From: Talpa occidentalis
Taxonomy: Eukaryota > Chordata > Mammalia > Eulipotyphla > Talpidae
NCBI RefSeq assembly: GCF_014898055.3
Contig: NW_023601433.1
Span: 23,673,641-23,737,640 of the forward strand
Reading direction: 5' to 3'
Length of the DNA: 64,000 nucleotides
This document shows positions 12,278 through 24,528 of the stretch, piece after piece. Position 1 is the stretch's first letter. The number at the start of each line of letters is the position of its first letter. The notes under the pieces were generated by a model. That model saw only the letters and a list, made by a program, of their open reading frames with translations. It was not told the origin of the DNA and made no database searches. Both the position numbers and the translations under genes were made by a program.

Positions 12278-13050
12278 TTTTCATTTTAAAAGTGAAGGGA
12301 AATCGAAATACTAATGAAATGCTAGTTATGAAAGTTGAAGTAGTTAGATTACAATCAAGAAAAGTGGATATTCAGAAGAAAAAAAAAATTGCAGATAAAC
12401 AGGTGACCACATAGTGATAAAGAGTTTGATTTATGGGGCAATCCTCAAATGTGTGGTGATTGTAGTCTCAAAATATGTTTTAAAATTCCAGAGCAGAAGA
12501 AAATTATGAAAATTACAATGTCGTGCATAAATTAGAGACTTGCTAAATATAGAAATCAGTGCAATCCAAAAGACTAAAGTCAGAAATGAAAGATTACCAT
12601 GGATCATTCTGAAATTTAAAACAATTTTAAGAAATTACTCTGAGAAATGACATGCCAACAAATTGTGCACATTAGATGATACAGACAAAATCCTTGGAAT
12701 AGAAACGGTATCAAGCCGAATGAACAGACCTCTCTCTAGAAAGGAATGACTCAGTCAAAGAAAAGCCTCTTAGAGCATGCTTTTAACTGGGCTTCGGAAA
12801 GGCGGGTGATGTACAGTTCCTATTATATGGAAAATTACCTGGCATTTTCCCATGGTTGCAATCACTTGGCATTAATAGCAATTATGTCTTTAATGTAAGT
12901 AGAAAAAGCATTTTTCATACAGTCTTCAGATTGTAAGATTACTCTAAGAGTTTATGGGAATATCTTTTATAATCTCTTAAAGGAGAAATAGATTTTGAAT
13001 GTTGGTTATCCATAAAGTCATGGTTGAAAGGAGACCACAAGAGGGCACTC

Positions 13051-13215
13051 GGGAAAATGAATAACTATAAGAAAGTGAAAATCAAAATCAACAAAAAACT
13101 GAACCAGAGACAGTTTTGGGGAGTGGGGGGGGGGAGGGGAGGGACTGGGGTCAGAATGGGGGGTTGCAAATGTATGGGGAATATAAAAATAAAATTTATT
13201 ATTTAAAAAAAAGAA
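13051..13215 (+). mobile_element. L1 3' end fragment, internally deleted
   Basis: The last 165 bases of a young-type L1: the end of ORF2, a G-rich 3' UTR polypurine tract (near 13120-13143) and 'aataaaatttattatttaaa' before the A tail. The partner copy at 32876-33620 joins the same left flank ('gaaaggagaccacaaga') but carries about 570 more bases of L1. This copy therefore seems to have lost an internal piece between the flank and 13051. Downstream flanks no longer match, so the duplication ends here. Confidence 0.85.
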
Positions 13216-13828
13216 AAAAAAAGAAAAGAAAATGTTGATTACAGTCAAAAAAAATAAAGTTACAGTAAACTAGCAGGAGGGCTCCTTTTCTTTTTATTCC
13301 CTGTTTCAAGTTCTAATTACAGCCACCTCTTGAATGTATCATTCACATCTTTCAACCTACTGGCATCTGTATCACATTTAGCCTGTAGATGGAATTACTG
13401 ATTTGGGAATGTCATGTGTTATACCACACACATATTATGGAGGGAATGGCTTGGTGTCCTAAAGTTTGAAGAGGAAATGTCGAAAGGTGCTTACAAGTAC
13501 TCTACCATGAAGCAAATCCAGGCACAGGGCCTCTCAATGCCCATCTCTGTAATACTTCTTTAGCATCACGTCAGCATATTTTTCCCCTCAGAAAACAACT
13601 ACTGAATGTCCACAAGAGTTCACAAAGCAGTCACTGGTAAGTACTAACTTTTATAGAAAAGCAAGTATATGCTTCTGGATCCTATATTATCCTGTCTTCT
13701 CCTTCTAGATTATTTTATTAATCTACACATCTAGATTACTAACATTTGTTTGAGTCTAGAATGTCAGTCAAAAAAGACTGTCTTTATTTAATTTTTCTCC
13801 TGCCAATTTTGTTTTATATTATAAGAAT

Positions 13829-14150
13829 TGTAGTGGCAGGTAGGGCCACTGAGCAGGATGTCTATGATCCAGCAGATGGGTAAAGGAGAGGCTTGGAGCC
13901 CTCCGTGGCTTTCTCAGGCTTTTATTGAGTTTACATGTAGTATGGCAAACAGGTACACAGCAGGCTGCGTGCTGGGGACCAGGAGTCCCGTAGTCTCCAA
14001 GTCCCCAGCAAGTCTTCACTCTGGGCTTCTCTGGCTTTTTTCTCGGGTCTTTCTCTCCTGCCTCTTCTGCTGCTGCTTCTCTTGGTGGCTGTCCCAATAC
14101 TCCTCCCATGGCCCACAGAAGCAAAGGAGACAACTTGCAGCAATGTAACA
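13829..14150 (-). mobile_element. Candidate solo LTR of an endogenous retrovirus
   Basis: Read on the minus strand, this begins TGTTACATTGCTGC and ends CACTACA, the TG...CA pattern of an LTR. It carries an AATAAA signal ('caataaaagcctgag', about 13917-13931) about 90 bases before its end. The length of about 320 bp fits a short class II-type LTR. No internal retroviral sequence flanks it and I could not see a target-site duplication, so it would be an old solo LTR. The several short open frames inside it are not genes. From 13216 to 13828 I see only unique AT-rich sequence. Confidence 0.5.
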
Positions 14151-15094
14151 ACTGCAGGGACCCATCAGGCAGGGCTGTGCCAATAGTGGGAGGGCAGAAA
14201 AGCCTGAAAAAACCATTTACCTGCAGAGGAATTTGGCTTTCTTACAATGCCTATGAAATAAGATCAGGCCGGTTTTCTATGAGTTTACCTGCTAATGTTT
14301 GATTTGTGAAACTCTTTCGTATTGGCAGCAGAGCTGGAGATCACACCAAGTATTAGCTGAGACATGATGGCATGCAAATGATATGGCATCAGAGTCGGTT
14401 TGTTTCTTAGATTTCTTCCTTTCGACTGAGACATCGCCCTGAACTTTCATCTGAGTATGGAATACACTTTTCCAGGGAAGGATCCTCCATACTTTAGAAA
14501 ATACCATCTGTATGAGAACAGGAAAGGAATTGGGATATTAAAGAACATAGTTTAGAACTTAACATTTTATCTAGTCTGCTTCTTAGGCATAAGCAGTCTA
14601 GACAAGTCAAGCAGACAAAGCATAACCGAGTGCTCAGTCACCTGCTATCCTTATCTTTACCAGTAGGTAGTTTTTCATTCTCCTTCTGTTCCCCATTTGT
14701 CCTCAACTGGGGACACTGTACATGTGAACTGCATATTTTCTGTCCCCATCTCCTTCTTTTTAGTCCCACTCTCTCAGGTTAGCTAGAGCTAGTTTGGTGG
14801 GGGAAAAAGGGATATTGCCCACTGCTATTTATAACATGTCTTTTTAAATTTTGTGTGCTAGTAAGTAATGTGATTATTTGTTTCCTGCATTTGACCATAA
14901 GCTCTTCAGAGACAAGAACTGTGGCTTATTCATTCCTGCATTTGTTACCCATTGGAGACTCAATGTTATTCAAAAGTGGGTGAGAATACAGCAGTGGCAG
15001 CAAAGAAAGGACCTTCCCACTGACTAATATGTAGCTGCTTATTCTCACTACTCAGATGGCCCTCCTGGACTTTCTGTACTGCAGTTTTCTTTAA

Positions 15095-15665
15095 TTAAGA
15101 TGTGGTAGACACATTAACTGAAATGGATTCTGTACTAAGTAGATCCTCTAGGATTTTTTCAGATGACTTTATGCTAAATGAATAGGAGGTATCGTTTTGT
15201 ATCTTCGTATGATCCCTTTATCATGTTTCTTTCTTCCTTGTTAGGAATTAAAGCAGTAGATTTGTTCCAATTTGTGTAATAAGCTGCCCCTAGGCATTAT
15301 GAGATCCTCATAGTTTTCTTTTTCTGGGTTAAAATCGTAAGAGTTGCACCAGACGTTGAGAAGGGGCTCTAAAGCTGAAACACGAATAATTCAGAAAGAT
15401 TGTGAAGTAAGGATTAATAGCGCCAACAGCAAGAACTGATCATGAATATATATGGGGGAAAGTTGCATATCAATGTCATGGTAGTGTGGTCAACTCTTAA
15501 CATCAATGGCCTCCATTGAATCTTGACTGTCAGTATTTGTGACATTCCGTGGTCCCTTTCCTTAATGACTCTGGGTTTGGCTAACTTGGTCAAATGAGAC
15601 ATTAGTAAGATTGACACATCAGAGGATTAACACGTTTTTGTGCATTTGGAACTTGTTGGCTCTGA
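15095..15665 (-). pseudogene. Possible decayed coding exon, second copy
   Basis: Counterpart of 676-1245. An extra indel near 15180 ('aatgaataggagg' against 'aatgaaataggagg') and another near 15249 break the open stretch that survives in the left copy. Product unknown. Confidence 0.18.
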
Positions 15666-16149
15666 AACAAGAGAACAGGGTCCTGCTGAATTGGGATCAG
15701 TTTCATAGTACTCATAGTAAAATTTTTAAAGTAGTTGCTTTAACCTTGACCTTAAATTCCTATTTTTATATAACAAAGTGAATTTCCCATTTTCTGTAAT
15801 AGAGTGATACCCAGAAAGCAATAGTAGAAAACAACTAGAGATTGCTTAAGGGAAAGAAAATAGAGATTTCATTAATGGAAGTATTAGAAAAGGAGAAAGG
15901 AGACATTGAAGGTTGTACTCAGCACACACAAAGAATAAAACAAGCAAATGAGATCTGAAATATTGATGAGATAGGACTTTAAAAGGGGAAATAATTTAAT
16001 ATTTAACTAGGTCAGAGAGTGACTATAATCTGAAAAAAATTATCAGAGAAAATAGTAGTAATGCTCCCAAAGGGGAACCAAGTGCAGAACGTAAATGAAT
16101 ATTTGGAGTTCTATTGAAGCACAGAAGAGCTAGTCAGTGGTTACAAAAA

Positions 16150-16585
16150 AAAAAAAATCAATGGATTTTTCTATTTCTATTTTAATTTTATTTCACCATA
16201 TATATACATGTTCCACTTACCCTCCACCAAATCACTCATGTCAATACCCCCTTGGCTTCTCTATACTGGCCGCCTTCTCACACCCCCCACATCATTTCCT
16301 CTGTAACCATTAAATTGTTTCACTGAGTTTAAGATCTATTCCTGCTGTATTTTGTCTGTGTGTTTTTTGGTTATTCATGCTTCTCAGATGAGTGAAACCA
16401 TCCAATAGCTATCTTTCATTTTCTGATTTGTTTTACTTAACTTAATTACCTTGAGGACCATCCATTTTGTTCCCAAAGCCACTATTTCATCTTTTTCACA
16501 TCTGTATAGTATTCCACAGATGTTTAAGCCAAGATTGTGGACCATTAGTTTAGACTACTTCATGCGTTAGCAAGTACATTTTGAG
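16150..16585 (-). mobile_element. Old L1 3' fragment, second copy
   Basis: Counterpart of 1735-2165, almost identical to it. From 16586 to 18008 I see only AT-rich unique sequence shared with the left copy, with no gene. Confidence 0.7.
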
Positions 16586-18008
16586 GGATAAAGTTACATA
16601 TAGATTCATGTTTTACCTGAGCTCTTGTGGACCATGAATTTCTAGAGTTAAATCTTCTCCAATAAGAAGCACACAGAAGAGAAACCTTAGAAAGGAATCG
16701 AGAAGGAAAAATTGATCAACCTGTGCCTGAAGTGCATGAGGCAAGGATCCTGAGAAGGAATTTGGATAAGTTTATCTAAGTTAGTAAGGTGAAGATGGAC
16801 AAGACCTAATTAAACAATGAATGGTTTGATAATTCAGAACTTAATATTTCTGGCCTCAAAACAAACACATAGGTCTTTGTTTAAAAAAAAAAATAATATT
16901 TGATCCCCAAATCAAGTTAAAGCAATGGAAGGAGAGAGCTCAGTCCTAAAAATCATGGCTTATAGATTTTTCCAAGATGTAGGGGTCAAGATAAGATTTG
17001 TAAAACTAAGGGAACCTTCTGAAAAGGAGTAGGGGAATGATATATATATGGGACTGGGCGGTATTTGCCATGGATCTGCATTGAAAATGACATGACATTT
17101 CATTGAAGTGAAGTTACTTAGGGTATGAAATGTCCAAAGGCTGATTAGTGGCCACCTTTTGGGGGAAGAAACATTGCATATGTTTTGGTCCTTCCAGGCA
17201 TCAAAGGGCCACAATTTCTATTATACAAGTAATTATATAAGGGAGGAATAACCTGTTTCAGAAAAGGCAGTTAAATTTCTTCTGTGAAATAGCTGTATTT
17301 AGTGACTTTAAGAGATGGCCATTTTTAGCATTCAGTTTAAGTTCTTCTATAGCAGAGGGTGAATCAGGTTTTTAATTGTTCTCCAGGAAACATGATAATT
17401 TGTATTTTTCTAAATATGTGTTTATGCCATTTCTTTTAAAATTATTAACATTTTCATGTGTTTGGAAAGATTTTTTAAAAATCTGTTATTTATTTATACT
17501 TTTGATCCTTTTTTCCATTCATACCATTAATGTGCTTATTCTCTTTTTTCTTTAAACAGGTTTTCAAAGCTCTCTCTATATACTACTCTTTTAAAAGAAC
17601 TAAGTTTTGATTATATTGTTTAACTCTGTTTTAAATTCTTTGATCACTCTTTTTCTTTCATTTCTACCTATGCCTTTACTTCCTTCTTCCAGATTTCTCC
17701 TTTTTCTGACTTGTTGGGTTGACAGTTTCTTAATTTCCAATAAGTGCATTTAAAACTATTAACTTTCACTTAAGGGTTGGGCTAGGTACTCTCCAGGTTT
17801 TGATGGATAGTGTTCTACTTATAAATTTTGAAAATCTAGTAATTTCTTTACTTTTTTAAATCATGAATTATTAAAAGTGGGATTGTTTCCAAGTCTATGG
17901 GTTTGCATGGTTCATATATTATGTATATTATCATTATATTGCCAGAGAATGTTCTGTATAATATCAATTCTTTTCAATGTAATGAGGTGTATTTTCTGGA
18001 TATATGGG

Positions 18009-18269
18009 TTTTTTTAAAGATTTATTTATACAAGAGCTGGGGTACAGGCCAGAGCATGGGAGGGTGAGACAATTCACCAGAGACAGAGTGGGGTGCAGAA
18101 CAGGCAGATCTACCGAAATACACTGCTGAGGGGAGCAGGGGATGAGACAGGAGAGGTCCGCCGTGCCAAGTGGCTATCTCCCTGGCGAGCCCAGAATCAA
18201 ACCCTCACTGTAGAGGCTGTGGACAACTTCATAGCTCTGCACTCAACCCCCTGGGCCACTGGGGAGGCC
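18009..18269 (-). mobile_element. SINE, second copy
   Basis: Counterpart of the SINE at 3605-3869, with the same 'atatatgg' flanks and nearly the same sequence. It has a few bases less in the A-rich tail. Confidence 0.92.
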
Positions 18270-18533
18270 AATATATGGTTATTTGTGTATTTTTTGTATA
18301 TGAAAATAATATTTATTGTGTTGAATGTAAGGTTCTTTATTCTTAAGTACATTGCACATTTGTATGTCTTAATAATTTTATCTGATTGTCTTACCTGTTT
18401 CTGAGCAGGAAAGATGTACCTCCTACCATATGTCTGAATTTGTCAACTTAACCTTGTAATTCTGTTTGTTTTCTTTATATATAGAAGCTATTTTGGTTAC
18501 AATGCTTATAAGTTTGCTTTGTTTACAAGCTTG

Positions 18534-18534
18534 C

Positions 18535-18592
<58 letters not shown>
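18534..18592. repeat. (TA)n microsatellite, second copy
   Basis: Alternating TA/AT run. The left edge ('gctatataatatat') and the right edge ('atatcagatacc') differ from the copy at 4138, as expected of a fast-mutating repeat or an assembly of two alleles. Confidence 0.93.
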
Positions 18593-18596
<4 letters not shown>

Positions 18597-19596
18597 TACC
18601 TCTTTGCCTCATTAAATATTTGATACTTAAAAATATCACTACCTCATTTCTTGATTATTTTTTGTTGTAATTTTGTTATGTCTACTTTTAAACTTGGTGT
18701 TCATTTGTTTTAGGTATGTCTCTTGTTAGTGACATACAAGATTAAAAAAATCTAATCTGAAAATTTGTCTCATAAAAGTGTGTTAATCCATTTGAACTTC
18801 TATATCACATATTTGGGATTTATTTCTATTATACTATTTGTGTTTTCTGTGTTATCTTGCTTTTATCCTTTCACCTAGATGTGTTACATGCACATTGTAA
18901 AACTTAGTGGAACATTTTAGACTTTTTTCTAACAATGCTTTTGCATAAATCATTACACAAATTATTACTTTATCATGAGAAATAGAACAAGCATGCCTGT
19001 TTTTCTTTTATTGATTAATATTCTTTATACATAGTAAAGTTATGTGTCAGATTTTACATTTTTAATTTCTTTATTGCTGTGATTCTACATATTTAAGGAT
19101 ATTAATATCTGATTTTAAAAAAACATGTGATCTTTCCCCAGGCAAAATGTTTGTGTTTGCTTGTCAATGTTGTGCTTGTTTTAGGAGTCTGTGGCTCCCC
19201 TGGAGTTCAGTCTTGATTTAATGGTTTGGTGAGGGGAGAGCAGAGCAAATCCAGTGATATTTATGCTGCCAATAATACAAATGACACAGCTATATGATTT
19301 AAGATTGTTTTTCTTTACATGTTCACTTTTTGGAATTTGCACGTGTGATATGAATTGTGATAAGGAGGATGTGTAAACTTTATTTTTTTAAGATTTATTT
19401 CTTTTTTTTTTTTTCTTAGGTATTTTTCCATTTTTTTTTTTTTTTTTTTTTTTAAATATTAAATTTTATTTTTATATTCCCCCATACAATTGCAAACGCC
19501 CCATTCTGACCCCAATCCTTCCCCTCCCGCCCCCACCCCCCAAAAAGTGTCTCTGGTTCATAGTTTTTGTTGATTTTGATTTTCACTTTCTTATAT

Positions 19597-22500
19597 TCAT
19601 TTTCCTGGTCCCTTATTTAAGTTTTCTAGATTCCTGCTATGAGTGAGACCATCCGGTATTTTCCTTTTTTCTTTTTGGCTTATTTCGCTGAGCATGATCC
19701 CTTCCAGCGCCATCCATGTTGCTGCAAATTGCATGTGTTTATCTTTTTTGAATGCTGAGTAATATTCCATGGTATATATGTACCACATCTTCTTGATCCA
19801 GTCATCTATTTTTGGGCATTTGGGTTGTTTCCAAAGCTTAGCTATTGTAAACAGTGCTGCTATAAACATGAGTGCAGGTGCTCTTTGGAATTGATGTTTC
19901 TGTGTCCTTTGGGTAAATACCTAGGAGTGGAATTGCTGGATCATATGGAAGCTCTATGTTTAGTAGGTCCAGAAATCTCCATACAGCTCTCCATAGTGGT
20001 TGGACCAGTTTGCACTCCCACCAACAGTGCACAAGAGTTCCTTTTTCTCCACATCCTCGCCAACATTTGTTGTTGCTAGTTTTTTTAATATGTGCCATTC
20101 TCACTGGTGTGAGATGGTATCTCATGGTAGTTTTGATTTGCATTTCCCTGATTACAAGTGATGTTGAACATTTTTTCATATGTCTGTTGGCCATTTGCAT
20201 TTCCTCTTCAGAGAAGTTTCTTTTTAGCTCTTCTGCCCATTTTTTGACTGGATTATTTTCTTTGTTGTTGCTGAGTCTCATCAGCTCTTTGCAGATTTTT
20301 GTGATCAGTCCTTTATCATTAGTGTTGGGTGCAAAAATGTTCTCCCAGTTGGTGGGGTTTCTCTTTGTTTTGTTATTGTCTCTTTTGCTGTGCAGAAGCT
20401 CTTTAATTTGATGTAGTCCCAGCTGTTTATCTTTCTCTTCACTATCACGGCTTTGGGTGATGTGTCTGTAAAGATGTCTTTGATGTGCAAATCCCGTAGT
20501 GTTTCGCCTATATTTCCTTCTATGTATTTTATGGTTTCAGGTCTTATGTCTAGTTCTTTAATCCATTTGAGTTGATTTTTGTGTATGGTGTGAGGTAGTG
20601 GTCAAGCTTCATTCTTTTGCATGTAGCGACCCAGTTTTCCCAGCACCATTTATTGAACAAACTTTCTTTGCTCCAATGCATAGTCTTTGCTCCTTTGTCA
20701 AAGATTAGTTGACCATAAATCTGTGGGTTTATTTCTGGATTTTCTATTCGATTCCATTGGTCTGTATGTCTGTTCTTGTTCCAATACCATGCAGTTTTGA
20801 TGATTATGGCTTTGTAGTATAGTTTGAAGTCTGGGAGTGTGATGCCTCCATTTCCTTCTTTTTTTTCAGTAGAGCTTTGGCTATTCGGGGTTTTTGGTGA
20901 TTCCATATGAATTTCATCAATAATTGTTCTATTTCTTTGAAGAATGCCATTGAGATTTTGATTGGAATAGCATTGAATCTGTATATTGCTTTTGGTAGGA
21001 TGGCCATTTTAATAACGTTTATTCTTCCAATCCATGAGCAGGGGATGTCTTTCCATTTTTTGTGTCTTCTTCTATTTCTTTTAACAGTGTTTTATAGTTT
21101 TCTTTGTATAGGTCCTTTACCTCTTTTGTTAGATTTATTCCCAAATATTTGATTTTTTTGTTTCGATAATAAAAGGGGTGTTTTTTTGATTTCTTCTTCT
21201 TCAGATTTATTGTTTGTGTATAGGAAGGCTACTGACTTTTGCGTGTTGATTTTGTATCCTGCCACTTTACTGAATTGATTGATGAGTTGAATTAGTTTTT
21301 CTGTGGAGATTTTGGGGTTCTCTATGTATATTATCATATCATCTGCAAATAGTGATAGTTTGACTTCTTCTTTTCCTATTTGGATTCCTTGGATGTCTTT
21401 CTCTTGTCTTATTGCTCTGGCTAGGACTTCCAGTATTATATTGAAAAGCAGAGGTGAGAGTGGACATCCTTGTCTTGTTCCAGATCTTAATGGAATTGCT
21501 TTCAGCTTTTCACCATTGAGAATGATACTGGCTGTTGGCTTGTCATAGATGGCCTTTATGATGTTGAGGTATGTTCCTTGTATCCCCAGAATTTCAAGGG
21601 CTTTTATCATGAATGGGTGTTGCACTTTGTCGAAAGCTTTCTCAGCATCTATTGATATTATCATATGGTTTTATATTTCTTTTTGTTGATGTGTTGGATA
21701 ACGTTGATTGATTTTCGGATGTTAAACCATCCTTGTGCCCCTGGAATGAATCCAACTTGGTCATGGTGAATTATCTTATGGATACATTGTTGGATTCTGA
21801 TAGCTAAAATTTTATTGAGGATCTTTGCATCAGTGTTCATTAGGGAGATTGGCCTATAGTTTTCCTTTTTTGTGTTGTCCTTATTCGGTTTTGGTATTAG
21901 TGTAATATTGGCTTCATAGAACGTGTTTGGTATTGTCCCTTCCTTCTCAATTTTTTGGAAGAGTTTGTGAAGGATAGGCACTAATTCGTCTCTGAATGTT
22001 TGGTAGAATTCATTTGTAAATCCATCAGGTCCTGGGCTTTTGTTTTTGGGGAGGTTTTTAATTACCATTTCAATTTCGCTGCTTGTAATTGGTCTGTTTA
22101 GGTGTTCTATTTCTTCTTTATCTAGCGTTGGGTGATTGTAGAGTTGTAGGAATTTGTCCATCTCCTCTAGATTGTTGAACTTGTTTCCATATAACTGTTC
22201 ATAGTAGTTACTGATTATCTTTTGATTTCTGCTGTGTCCGTTGTGATTTCTCCTCTTTCATTTATGATTCTGTGTATTTGTGCTTTCTCCCTTTTTTCCT
22301 TTGTGAGCCTGGCTAGGGGTTTGTCTATTTTATTTATTTTTTCAAAGAACCAGCTCTTGGTTTCATTGATCTTTTGGATTGTTTTTTTAGTTTCAATTTC
22401 ATTTATTTCTGCTTTGGTTTTTATTATTTCTTTTCTTCTACTGGTTCTGGGGTTTTTTTGTTGTTCTTTTTCTAGATCTTTGAGCTTCGAGATTAGGTTG

Positions 22501-23440
22501 TTTCTTTGAGTTCTTTCTTGTTTTTTGATGTGAGCTTCTATTGCTATATATTTTCCTCTTATTACTGCTTTGCTGCATCCCATACATTTAGGATATTGGT
22601 GTCCTCCTTGTCATTCAATTCAAAGAATTTTTTAATTTCTTATTTGATCTCCTCGTTAGTCCAGTGGTCTTCCAGTAGTGTGGCTTTTAATCTCCATGAG
22701 GTAGGATAGTTCCTTGCCTTCTTTTTATGATTTATTTCTAGTTTGATGCCTTCGTGGTCAGAAAAGATGGTTGGTATGATTTCAATCTTGGTGTATCTGT
22801 TGATGTTTGTCTTGTGCCCCAGTATGTGATCGATCCTGGAGAATGATCCGTGTGCGCTTGAGAAAAATGTGTACTCCGTTTTTTTTGGGTTTAGTGTTCT
22901 ATAGATGTCTGTTAAGCCCAAATGCTCTAGGTCCTTATTTAGAGCTTTAGTTTCTTTACTTATTTTTTGTCTTGTTGATCTATCCATTGTTGATAGTGGT
23001 GTGTTGAAGTCTCCCACTACATATGTGTTTTCTCTGATGTCTGTTTTCAGAGAGGACAACAGTTGTCTGATATATTTTGGTGCTCTTTCGTTTGGTGAGT
23101 ATATGTTAATGAGTGTTATTTCTTCTTGAAGTATTGTCCCCTTAATCATAATGTAGTGACCATTGGGGTCTCTTTTTATTTTTTGAGTTTGAAGTCTGTT
23201 TTATCTGATATAAGTATAGCTGTTCCTGCTTTCTTTTTTGGCCCATTTGCTTGTAGGATTGTTTTCCATCCTTTGACTTTGAGCCTATTTTTATCTTTTG
23301 TAGCTAAATGTTTCCTGGAGACAGCAAAAGGTTGGGTTTTGTTTCTTAATCCAGGCTGCAACTCTGTGTCTTTTTATTGAAGAGTTTAGTCCATTTACAT
23401 TTAGAGTTAATATTGATATGTTAGCATCTGTATTTGCCAT
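19597..23440 (-). pseudogene. L1 ORF2 (endonuclease / reverse transcriptase), frameshifted
   Basis: ORF2 starts at 23440 (ATG, MANTDANISILTLNVNGLNS) and ends near 19597, about 1,280 codons, the normal length. The endonuclease part keeps GDFNTPLS and SDHEGIKLEI (22640-23149). The reverse-transcriptase part keeps [12 protein letters not shown] and the catalytic [11 protein letters not shown] (21092-21664). The C-terminal cysteine-rich region keeps [16 protein letters not shown] (19838-20281). At least nine open pieces in different frames cover the gene, so several indels separate them. Many breaks fall in T or A runs, which could be real decay or sequencing error in homopolymers. Confidence 0.93.
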
Positions 23441-23544
23441 TATGTTTGTCTTTCCTTTGATTTTATTAATAACTTTTTTTTTTTTTTTGGTCTTCTTTCG
23501 TTGTTATTCGTCCCTCTGAGGTTCTGGCTTTAGGATTCCTTGTA

Positions 23545-24528
23545 TTATTTTTGGAGTGGGGGTTTAGTCGCAATGAAATTCCGGAGTTTCTCTTTGTCTG
23601 GGAAGGTCCATATTCTTTCTTCATGGAGGAAAGAGAGCTTTGCGGGATAGAGTATTCTTGGTTGGCATCTGTTTTCTTGGAGTCTGTTGACTATGTCCCT
23701 CCACTCTCTCCTTGCCCGTAGTGTTTCTTCAGAGAAGTCTGATGTCAGCCTGATTGGTTTTCCTTTGAATGTTATCTGTTTCTTCCCTCTTGTCAGCTTC
23801 ATTATTTTTCCTTGTCCTGGATTCTTGGGAGCTTTACTATTATGTGTCTTGCTGTGTTTTCCTTTCGTCGTGGAAGTTTGGTGTTCTTCTTGCTTCTTGT
23901 ATATCAATTTTCAGCTCCTTCTTCTCATTTGGGAAGTTCTCTTCAATTATATCCATGAATATTTTCTCTGTTCCTACATCTCTCTCCTCTCCTTCTGGAA
24001 TTCCTATAACTCTTATATTTCCTTTCCTCATGGAGTCAGATAGTTCCCGAAGTCTTTCTTCATTCTTTTCCTTCGTACTTCTCTTTCCTTTTCTGTTTTG
24101 GTTCTTTTTATTTCTGTGTCTTCAAGATTACTTATTCGTTCTTCCATTTCATCTATTCTGCTTTCATTGCTTTTCCCAGAGTTCTTTAGTTCCTCCATTA
24201 ATTCTTTGATCTCCTGCATTTTTCTTACTTCCCTCTTTAGGGACTCAATTTCCTTCTTCTGATCTATCACTTTTTTAATCATGGCAATTTTAAATTCTCT
24301 TTCTGGAAGGCTCAGAAGTTCTTCCAAGTTGCTGTCGTTGCAATCTGGGGAGTGGTTTTCTTTTTGTGGTGTGCTTCTTTCCTGAGGAGTTGTTAGGTTG
24401 CGTGTGGTTCTTCTACTCCCTACTGTCTGTTTTCCAATTTGTCGTATGCGTTGGGACACTGTGTTGCTCGGACTGACTGACATCTTGGGTGAACTTCTCC
24501 GCTCCCCTCTGGCTCTTCCAGGAGCCAT
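23545..24528 (-). pseudogene. L1 ORF1 (RNA-binding chaperone), frameshifted
   Basis: ORF1 begins at 24528 (MAPGRARGERRSSP), with an alternative Met 15 codons later. The order is a basic N-terminal part, a long coiled coil rich in E/K/I (about residues 70-160), an RRM-like part containing RVIGIPEGEE (23840-24031) and a basic C-terminal domain containing RREWRDIVNRLQENRCQPR (23545-23907). Total length would be about 328 codons, usual for L1 ORF1p. It is split into three frames by indels near 24030 and 23905-23845, so it is not functional as written. Confidence 0.92.

Larger units (their letters stand above)
7120..13215. repeat. Older segmental duplication, left copy (partner 26915-33615)
   Basis: Collinear with 26915-33615 in the same orientation. 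By eye roughly nine bases in ten match, clearly more diverged than the 1-5008 pair. The shared order is an old L1 fragment, unique sequence, PTCHD3 exon 1 on the minus strand, a SINE, unique sequence and an L1 3' end. Homology starts near 'aaaggagaacactgaca' (about 7118 and 26919) and stops at the A-rich tail of the L1 3' fragment (about 13215 and 33615). The copies differ by private insertions: a SINE at 9593 here, and a SINE at 27724 in the partner. Confidence 0.93.
14421..19400. repeat. Near-identical duplicate segment, right copy (partner 1-5008)
   Basis: Same content and order as 1-5008, offset by about 14.4 kb. It continues without a break from 13216-14420 on the left and into the young L1 on the right, so it is the copy embedded in continuous sequence. 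The left limit of the duplication cannot be set, because the partner starts at the first base of the window. Confidence 0.95.
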
